From NCBI GenBank assembly GCA_900320235.1, contig ONRO01000051.1:1-6460 (forward strand): a DNA stretch of 6,460 nt, read 5' to 3'. The translations under genes were made by a program, and so were the position numbers. The stretch comes from an uncultured Eubacteriales bacterium (GTDB lineage Bacteria > Bacillota > Clostridia > Oscillospirales > Acutalibacteraceae). Below the pieces are notes generated by a model. That model saw nothing but the letters and a program-made list of their open reading frames with translations. It ran no database searches and was not told the origin of the DNA. Shown here piece after piece: positions 1 through 4,454 of this stretch (its first letter is position 1; each line of letters opens with the position of its first letter).

Positions 1-93
1 CAGGCTCAAAAAAAGCCGGGCGGTGCCGGAGTAAAACTTTTTCAGGCTATCAAAGCCGTGAATCAAGGGTGCAGCGTCACGCTGCCTGCCGGC
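1..93. other. Left-edge segment with no supported gene
   Basis: No gene with a start and stop can be supported here. One + frame is open from base 1 to a TGA at 163-165, but it runs straight through the leuA promoter and its translation is not one I recognise. Another + frame stops at a TAA at 31-33 and could equally be the tail of an upstream gene. A perfect 6-bp hairpin with a TCA loop lies at 71-85 (GCAGCG / CGCTGC). It has no T-run after it, so it is a poor terminator. I cannot decide what ends here without sequence further left. Confidence 0.3.
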
Positions 94-123
94 TTGACAA
101 AGATGATTGTTTGTGTATATAAT
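94..123 (+). promoter_or_regulatory. Sigma-A promoter of the leuA leader
   Basis: The -35 box TTGACA (94-99) matches consensus exactly. After 18 bases comes an exact TATAAT (118-123). An overlapping TATATA at 116-121 would give a spacing of 16. Transcription would begin near 130, giving a leader of about 380 bases before the leuA ATG, long enough for the T-box. Between the likely start and stem I, 142-174 can fold as an imperfect hairpin around a T-rich loop. Confidence 0.8.
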
Positions 124-196
124 AATAGTAAAGAGATAAGCATCGTGCATTTTTTGTGCGGATGATTTCTGAATAATGCTTTTCATAATATTTTTA

Positions 197-452
197 AAGA
201 CTGTGAAGGAAATAAGATACGCTTTTTTCGGGCAAAGAGAGCTGTCGGCTGGTGTAAGACGGCGTTGAGGAGCGTATGTATAGCTCATTCCGGAGTTGAC
301 TGTCTGATTTTTTAGGACAGTACGCATTGCAGCGTTAAAGGCATGAGCCTTGTCAGAGGCTTACAGAGGGGTGCATCTGCACCTGAATCAGGGTGGTACC
401 ACGAGCTGTTTAGCCCGTCCCTTGTCCAATACGGCAGGGGACGGCATTTTTA
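197..452 (+). ncRNA. T-box riboswitch, leucine-specific, controlling leuA
   Basis: This is a tRNA-sensing leader. Uncharged tRNA pairs with a specifier codon in stem I and with the antiterminator bulge, which prevents termination. Stem I shows the AGAGAG motif (236-241) and an apical hairpin, GCTGTC 241-246 with GACGGC 258-263, enclosing the conserved GGUGNAA loop. ATACGC (217-222) pairs with GCGTAT (272-277) just above the specifier loop. The specifier is best read as CTC (284-286), a leucine codon, followed by the usual A and then CCGGAG. Other hairpins are 299-304/316-321, 338-342/347-351 and 370-375/378-383. The T-box core at 390-403 fits AGGGUGGNACCRCG. Its UGGU bulge (394-397) would pair with an ACCA tRNA end, as expected for tRNA-Leu with discriminator A. 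The leucine specifier agrees with the downstream gene. The exact 5' edge is uncertain. Confidence 0.93.
415..451 (+). terminator. T-box attenuator terminator
   Basis: CCGTCCC (415-421) pairs with GGGACGG (438-444), followed by CA and a run of five T (447-451). The 5' arm overlaps the CGTCCCT segment that would otherwise pair with the T-box core to form the antiterminator. The two structures are therefore mutually exclusive, as in a transcription-attenuating T-box. It lies about 60 bases before the leuA ATG. Confidence 0.9.
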
Positions 453-496
453 ATGCAGAAATTAAAAATAATCAGGAAACATTGAATTTTATTAAC

Positions 497-504
497 AGGG
501 AGGA
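497..504 (+). promoter_or_regulatory. Ribosome binding site that fixes the leuA start
   Basis: AGGGAGGA lies 7 bases before the ATG at 512. The same frame is open further upstream to a TTG at 350, but that extension would translate the T-box core and the attenuator, and it has no comparable ribosome binding site. The ATG at 512 is therefore taken as the start. Confidence 0.9.
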
Positions 505-511
505 ATTTCTT

Positions 512-2209
512 ATGAACGAAGGCTATAAAAAGTATATCCCCTTTGAGCAGATAAAGCTTGAGGACAGACAGTGGCCGAATAATACTATTACAAAGGCACC
601 GGTATGGTGCAGTGTTGATCTGCGTGACGGAAATCAGGCACTTGTTGATCCGATGAACCTCGAACAGAAACTTGAGTTTTTCCATGCACTTGTGGATATG
701 GGATTCAAGGAAATAGAAATAGGCTTTCCGTCAGCAAGCGAAACAGAATATGAGATCTGCCGGGAACTGATCGAGGGCGGACATATTCCGGATGACGTTA
801 CAATACAGGTGCTCGTACAGGCAAGAGAACATCTTATAAGAAAAACATTCGAGGCTGTAAAGGGTGCGAAGAATGTAATCGTCCATTTCTATAATTCAAC
901 CTCGACTCTGCAGAGAAAGGTCGTTTTCAAAAAGGATATGGACGGCATCATCGAAATCGCAGTCGAGGGTGCAAAGCTCATAAAGGAGCTTATCGATAAT
1001 TATGACGGAGATACAAATTTCCGCCTGGAATATTCACCCGAAAGCTTTTCCGGCACAGAGGTCGATAATTCCGTGCGCATCTGTGAGGCAGTAATGGATG
1101 TTATCAGACCTACAAAGGAAAATCCGATCATACTGAATCTGCCGAATACGGTTGAGATGTGTACACCGAATACCTATGCTGATCAGATCGAATATTTCAT
1201 CAGACACCTCAGAAACAGAGAGGCTGCTATAATCAGCCTGCATCCGCATAACGACAGAGGCACCGGCGTTGCCTGTGCAGAACTGGCACTTCTCGCAGGT
1301 GCCGACAGAATAGAGGGTACGCTTTTCGGAAACGGCGAACGTACAGGAAATCTGGATATAGTAACTGTCGGACTCAATATGTTTACTCAGGGCGTTGACC
1401 CGAAACTGGATTTCAGCGATCTTCCGAGATACAGGGAAATATTTGAAAGATGTACAAAGATGAAGATAGGCGAGCGTCAGCCCTATGTCGGAGATCTTGT
1501 GTTCACAGCTTTCTCCGGCTCACATCAGGACGCTATCAAAAAGGGCTTCGACTATGTCAGGGAAACAGGCAGCGATAAATGGGAGATACCCTATCTTCCG
1601 ATCGATCCGGCAGATGTCGGCAGACAATATGAGCCTATCATCCGTATCAACTCACAGTCAGGTAAGGGCGGAGCAGCATTTATCATGCAGGAAACATTCG
1701 GATATGAGCTGCCAAAGGCAATGCATCCGGAGTTCGGCGCTCTTGTCAAGGCAGAATGTGATAAGCTCGGCAGAGAGCTTTCCACAGACGAGCTGATGGA
1801 GGTATTCAACAGGAATTATATTAACAATGAGCAAAGACTCTGGCTTGTAAAACATGTTATTACAAATGTCGGCACAGATGAAGCTACATTCCGCGGAGTT
1901 CTCCATCTTGTGAAGTCTGACAAGGATATCGAGGTATACGGAGAAGGAAACGGACCGATTGATGCATTTTTCAATGCGCTCAAATCTGTCGGAATAAACG
2001 GCTTTTCATTCGTGTCATATAGCGAGCACGCAATTTCACAGGGCTCGGATTCAAAGGCGATTTCATATATACAGCTCAAGGATCCGATGGGCAGGAATAT
2101 TTTCGGCGTAGGTATTTCCCATGGAATTTTCAAGGCATCTGTCAGAGGAATACTGTGCGCAATAAACCGTTCCGGCGAGGAACTTGTTGTAAACGGCGAA
2201 ACACTGTAA
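512..2209 (+). CDS. leuA: 2-isopropylmalate synthase (yeast/actinobacterial-type long form)
   Basis: LeuA condenses acetyl-CoA with 2-oxoisovalerate to give 2-isopropylmalate, the first committed step of leucine synthesis, in the cytoplasm. The 565-residue product opens with the long-form N-terminus (PNNTITKAPVWCSVDLRDGNQ), with the DLRDGNQA motif at 36-43; D39 is the expected metal ligand. The TIM-barrel metal site HPHNDRG is at 244-250 (H244, H246), and GNGERTGN is at 273-280. The C-terminal part, from about residue 435, looks like the LeuA dimer/regulatory domain. Its GEGNGPIDA stretch at 477-485 is typical of the leucine-binding allosteric region, so feedback inhibition by leucine is likely. 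Length and motifs fit the yeast/Mycobacterium-type branch better than the roughly 520-residue E. coli type. The T-box provides transcriptional control by uncharged tRNA-Leu. No other leu genes follow; the next gene is convergent, so leuA appears to be transcribed alone. The reading frame is intact. Confidence 0.96.
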   Translation: MNEGYKKYIPFEQIKLEDRQWPNNTITKAPVWCSVDLRDGNQALVDPMNLEQKLEFFHALVDMGFKEIEIGFPSASETEYEICRELIEGGHIPDDVTIQVLVQAREHLIRKTFEAVKGAKNVIVHFYNSTSTLQRKVVFKKDMDGIIEIAVEGAKLIKELIDNYDGDTNFRLEYSPESFSGTEVDNSVRICEAVMDVIRPTKENPIILNLPNTVEMCTPNTYADQIEYFIRHLRNREAAIISLHPHNDRGTGVACAELALLAGADRIEGTLFGNGERTGNLDIVTVGLNMFTQGVDPKLDFSDLPRYREIFERCTKMKIGERQPYVGDLVFTAFSGSHQDAIKKGFDYVRETGSDKWEIPYLPIDPADVGRQYEPIIRINSQSGKGGAAFIMQETFGYELPKAMHPEFGALVKAECDKLGRELSTDELMEVFNRNYINNEQRLWLVKHVITNVGTDEATFRGVLHLVKSDKDIEVYGEGNGPIDAFFNALKSVGINGFSFVSYSEHAISQGSDSKAISYIQLKDPMGRNIFGVGISHGIFKASVRGILCAINRSGEELVVNGETL

Positions 2210-2216
2210 ATTTAAA

Positions 2217-2251
2217 GGGGCTGCTGCAAAAGTACGATTTGCGGCAGCCCC
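2217..2251. terminator. Long GC-rich hairpin between convergent genes
   Basis: GGGGCTGCTGC (2217-2227) pairs with GCGGCAGCCCC (2241-2251) over 11 bp with one G-T pair and a 13-base loop. It starts 7 bases after the leuA stop and lies beyond the stop of the gene on the other strand. Read on -, the stem is followed by TTTAAATTT; read on +, there is no T-run. It probably ends transcription from at least the minus strand and may shield both genes. The minus-strand arm GGGGCTGCCGCA matches GGGGCTGTCGCA at 6380-6391 in 11 of 12 bases, so this may be a dispersed hairpin family. Confidence 0.6.
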
Positions 2252-2277
2252 ATGGAATAACAGCTGATTTATTAAGT

Positions 2278-2532
2278 TCAGGATGAAAGGAAATCTTCCG
2301 CTACATCATACAGATGCACAGGATAAAGCTCTCCTTCACAAATTAGATTGTAAAGACGGAGAACGTCTTTTTTGCTGTTGGAAATGTCCTCGATATATGC
2401 ACTGCTGTCTGTACCTTGAATATCTATTCCGTAAACGGTCACTGTACCGTTTTCCTCATGGTTTATTTCACTTGTAGTGAATGAATAAGTGAATTGTCCT
2501 ATGTGTGTTTTTATCAGTGTTTTTCTTGCCAT
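2278..2532 (-). CDS. Small conserved protein, probably DUF6514 family
   Basis: The 84-residue protein has no signal peptide, membrane segment or cysteine pair that would suggest secretion or metal binding. The middle (about 30-55) carries VTVYGIDI and then an acidic EDISNSK stretch. The end reads LCEGELYPVHLYDVAEDFL with one I inserted after the L, a pattern I associate with the uncharacterised DUF6514 family of Clostridia; that match is from memory. Its function is unknown. The start at 2532 is supported by GATGAGGT about 10 bases upstream and by a good promoter a further 30 bases away. Having its own promoter, an intact frame and a conserved-looking C-terminus argues that it is a real gene and not a chance ORF. 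It is convergent with leuA and divergent from the uracil-DNA glycosylase gene. Confidence 0.78.
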   Translation of the reverse strand: MARKTLIKTHIGQFTYSFTTSEINHEENGTVTVYGIDIQGTDSSAYIEDISNSKKDVLRLYNLICEGELYPVHLYDVAEDFLSS

Positions 2533-2579
2533 TGTTATCTAACCTCATCATATACATTTTTCAGCCGGCTTCTGTAAAG

Positions 2580-2608
2580 ATTATACTAATAATTGTGAGA
2601 AAAAACAA
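2580..2608 (-). promoter_or_regulatory. Promoter of the DUF6514-like gene
   Basis: On the minus strand, TTGTTT (2608-2603) and an exact TATAAT (2585-2580) are separated by 17 bases. Transcription would begin near 2573, giving a 5' UTR of about 40 bases before the ATG at 2532. The -35 box is weak (TTG only) but the -10 box and spacing are ideal. Confidence 0.65.
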
Positions 2609-2952
2609 TCGTACTTTGGTACATAAAATTTCGACATTTTACAGCTTTTATTATTCGATGAAAGAATATACATAGTTAATTTTAACAGTTTTGGTGATAC
2701 ATACACATAATAGCAAGAAATGTTGTATAAAAAATCCGGATGTTGAAAAACAAGGGATTTTAATGAGATAAAATATTTTCAGGAGATTCCTGGTTGATCT
2801 GCTGACAGGAGATCGCAAGGCGGCAAGGAAAATCATTTCCGGAATGAGTACGGCAGGCTGCTCACTGATAATATGCTCATGCCGGACAACAGAATAAAAC
2901 GTTTTAAATATTCAGACTGATAGATGCATATTGAAAAAGGAGGTGTGCAGTC
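2609..2952. other. Intergenic gap upstream of the uracil-DNA glycosylase gene
   Basis: This 344-base gap has no supported gene. Its left half is AT-rich with no clear promoter; TATAAA at 2726-2731 lacks a good -35. The right half is less AT-rich and contains an inverted repeat, CCGGAATGAG (2839-2848) with CTCATGCCGG (2876-2885), pairing 9 of 10 bases around 27 bases, with no T-run. A + frame from 2772 to a TAA at 2895-2897 is open for 41 codons but has no start codon with a suitable ribosome binding site. It could be a gene remnant or chance. The promoter of the following gene must lie here but I cannot place it. Confidence 0.4.
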
Positions 2953-3555
2953 ATGGAAGAAAAAAGAAAACTGATCGAAGATCTTGAAAGACAGTGCAGC
3001 GATTGCAGCAGATGCGGTCTTTGCAGAGGCAGGCATAATGTAGTATTCGGTGTCGGAAACCCTGAAGCTGAGGTGATGTTCATAGGCGAAGGACCGGGCG
3101 AACAGGAGGATCTCAGGGGAGAACCGTTTGTCGGCAAGGCGGGAATACTGCTTGATAAAATGCTGACAGCGATAGATCTCGACAGGAATAAGAATATATA
3201 TATTGCAAACATCGTGAAATGCCGGCCGCCGCAGAATCGTGATCCATTACCTGAGGAACAGGATATCTGCATAGCATGGCTGCGCCGGCAGTTTGCGGTA
3301 ATGCGACCGAAGATCATTGTATGTCTGGGCAGGATAGCAGCTGCAAGAATAATCAAGCCGGACATAAGGATAAAAAGAGAACACGGAACAGTAATCAGAA
3401 AAGGCGGAGTGCTGATGATGCCGGTGCTTCATCCGGCGGCACTGCTGAGAAATCCATCCGACAAGCCGGGAGCCTTTCAGGATTTTCTTGATCTGCAAAA
3501 GCTGATACAGGAAAACTGTGAGCATACATATGACGGCATTTCATGGAATGAGTGA
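2953..3555 (+). CDS. udg: Family 4 uracil-DNA glycosylase (4Fe-4S)
   Basis: The enzyme cuts uracil from DNA, arising from cytosine deamination or dUTP misincorporation, and so starts base excision repair. The 200-residue protein aligns by eye with the Thermus-type family 4 enzymes over its length. Four cysteines are placed as cluster ligands: C18 and C21 (CxxC), C90 in the IVKCRPPQNR motif, and C106. C15 and C24 are additional nearby cysteines. Motif GEGPGEQED (45-53) forms the active-site loop, followed by GEPFVGKAG (56-64). The other uracil-site motif is HPAALLRNP at 160-168. Nothing essential is missing and the length is normal. The start has an excellent ribosome binding site, AAGGAGGT (2937-2944), 8 bases before the ATG. 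It stands alone: the upstream gene is divergent and pduL downstream has its own promoter. Confidence 0.95.
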   Translation: MEEKRKLIEDLERQCSDCSRCGLCRGRHNVVFGVGNPEAEVMFIGEGPGEQEDLRGEPFVGKAGILLDKMLTAIDLDRNKNIYIANIVKCRPPQNRDPLPEEQDICIAWLRRQFAVMRPKIIVCLGRIAAARIIKPDIRIKREHGTVIRKGGVLMMPVLHPAALLRNPSDKPGAFQDFLDLQKLIQENCEHTYDGISWNE

Positions 3556-3573
3556 TCGGAAGCTTAAAGATAC

Positions 3574-3647
3574 CGGGCAAAACGAAGGAGAGGTTTTGCA
3601 CTGAACCGTGATATAGGTTGCATGGGGGTCCATACTTTTTTTGCCCG
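3574..3647 (+). repeat. Nested inverted repeats after the uracil-DNA glycosylase gene
   Basis: CGGGCAAAA (3574-3582) is a perfect 9-bp complement of TTTTGCCCG (3639-3647). The intervening bases hold AACC/GGTT (3604-3607/3616-3619), optionally extended by TGC/GCA (3597-3599/3620-3622), and ATGG/CCAT (3622-3625/3630-3633). A competing hairpin, GCAAAAC (3577-3583) with GTTTTGC (3593-3599), uses the same 5' arm. T-runs lie inside the outer stem and not after it, so it is not a standard terminator. It may be a 3' UTR structure, an unusual terminator or a small RNA; I do not recognise a known riboswitch class. Confidence 0.45.
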
Positions 3648-3690
3648 TAAAATGCATTAAAATTTATGGTAACAAACAGATAGAGAATAC

Positions 3691-3719
3691 TTTACATTTT
3701 GACGAAAGAGTTGTAAAAT
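3691..3719 (+). promoter_or_regulatory. Promoter of pduL
   Basis: TTTACA (3691-3696) and TAAAAT (3714-3719) each match the sigma-A consensus at 5 of 6 positions with an ideal 17-base gap. Transcription would start near 3726, giving a 5' UTR of about 70 bases. This makes pduL independent of the uracil-DNA glycosylase gene. Confidence 0.65.
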
Positions 3720-3730
3720 TATATTGATGG

Positions 3731-3769
3731 GCATACGTCATTATGCAGCATTGCTTTTTTGCGGCTGCA
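3731..3769 (+). other. Two overlapping hairpins in the pduL 5' UTR
   Basis: GCATA (3731-3735) can pair with TATGC (3742-3746), or TGCAGC (3744-3749) can pair with GCTGCA (3764-3769). The two share bases 3744-3746 and cannot form fully together. The second hairpin has a T-rich loop. The pduL ribosome binding site GGAGA (3786-3790) lies outside both. A regulatory role is possible but unproven. Confidence 0.35.
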
Positions 3770-3798
3770 AATAAATTTTCAGATCGGAGAGATTAAAA

Positions 3799-4368
3799 AT
3801 GAGCAAGATTTTGGTTGAGGTTTCTGCACGTCACGTTCATGTAACCGAGGAGGCACTTGAGGTTCTTTTCGGAAAGGGTGCAAAACTTACAAAGAAAAAG
3901 GATCTTTCACAGCCCGGACAGTTTGCAAGTAATGAGAAGGTAACTATCGTCGGTCCTAAGGGTGAGATGGCAGCTTCAATTCTTGGTCCGGAGCGTAAGG
4001 AAAATCAGGTTGAGGTATCACTTACAGAAGCAAGAAAGCTTGGAATAGCTGCTCCTGTAAGAGAGTCAGGCGATCTCGCTGGAACACCCGGCTGCAAGCT
4101 TGTAGGTCCTGCAGGCGAGCTTGAGATCGAAAACGGCGTTATCGCTGCAAAAAGACATATTCACCTCACCCCCGAAACAGCAAAGGAGATCGGCGTTGAA
4201 GATAAGCAGATCGTAAGCGTAGCTGTCGGCGGCGAAGGCAGAAAGCTCGTATTCGGTGATGTAATAGTCCGTGTAAGTCCTAACTATGCACCTGCAATGC
4301 ACATTGATACAGATGAATCAAATGCAGCAGGTATCGCAGGCGCAACAGAGGGCGAGATCATACTCTGA
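3799..4368 (+). CDS. pduL: PduL-type phosphate acyltransferase (phosphotransacylase)
   Basis: PduL enzymes interconvert acyl-CoA plus phosphate with acyl-phosphate plus CoA, acting on propanoyl- or acetyl-CoA. They are unrelated in fold to Pta/EutD. The 189-residue protein has the two-domain layout. The first zinc histidine pair is in SARHVHV (H12, H14) and the second in KRHIHL (H120, H122). A further expected active-site histidine is in MHIDTDESNAAG (H168). The signatures LSQPGQFASNE and PVRESGDLAGTPGCKLVGP are also present. The protein begins directly at the catalytic fold, with no N-terminal encapsulation peptide, and no microcompartment genes are nearby. A cytosolic fermentative role with an acetate kinase encoded elsewhere is therefore inferred. 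GGAGA lies 8 bases before the ATG. The gene has its own promoter and a strong terminator, so it is probably monocistronic. Confidence 0.95.
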   Translation: MSKILVEVSARHVHVTEEALEVLFGKGAKLTKKKDLSQPGQFASNEKVTIVGPKGEMAASILGPERKENQVEVSLTEARKLGIAAPVRESGDLAGTPGCKLVGPAGELEIENGVIAAKRHIHLTPETAKEIGVEDKQIVSVAVGGEGRKLVFGDVIVRVSPNYAPAMHIDTDESNAAGIAGATEGEIIL

Positions 4369-4389
4369 TAAAAATTTTGCATAAAAACA

Positions 4390-4428
4390 GCGGAGAAGGC
4401 AGACAGTCTTCTCCGCTTTGATTTTTTA
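4390..4428. terminator. Bidirectional terminator between pduL and the flavodiiron gene
   Basis: GCGGAGAAG (4390-4398) is a perfect 9-bp complement of CTTCTCCGC (4408-4416) around a 9-base loop. On + it is followed by TTTGATTTTTT; on - it is followed by TGTTTTTA. It sits 21 bases past the pduL stop and 38 bases past the stop of the convergent gene, so it can end both transcripts. Confidence 0.92.
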
Positions 4429-4454
4429 TAGTGTTCAGTGAAAGCCCGACAGAA

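Noticed and set aside
1..165. Open + frame at the left edge as the tail of an upstream gene
   Set aside because: It overlaps a near-consensus promoter and its translation is not recognisable; left undecided and not called as a gene.
350..511. In-frame upstream extension of leuA to a TTG at 350
   Set aside because: It would translate the T-box core and attenuator; the ATG at 512 has a strong ribosome binding site and the family's expected N-terminus.
2283..2477. 64-codon + frame opposite the DUF6514-like gene
   Set aside because: The minus-strand gene has a promoter, a ribosome binding site and a family-like pattern; the + frame has none of these.
2904..3365. 153-codon - frame opposite the uracil-DNA glycosylase gene
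   Set aside because: It is a shadow of the glycosylase coding strand; its composition is rich in Ser, Pro and Ile/Leu as expected from the reverse complement.
3622..3660. 12-codon ORF inside the nested repeats before pduL
   Set aside because: No ribosome binding site precedes its ATG, and the bases are better explained by the inverted-repeat structure.
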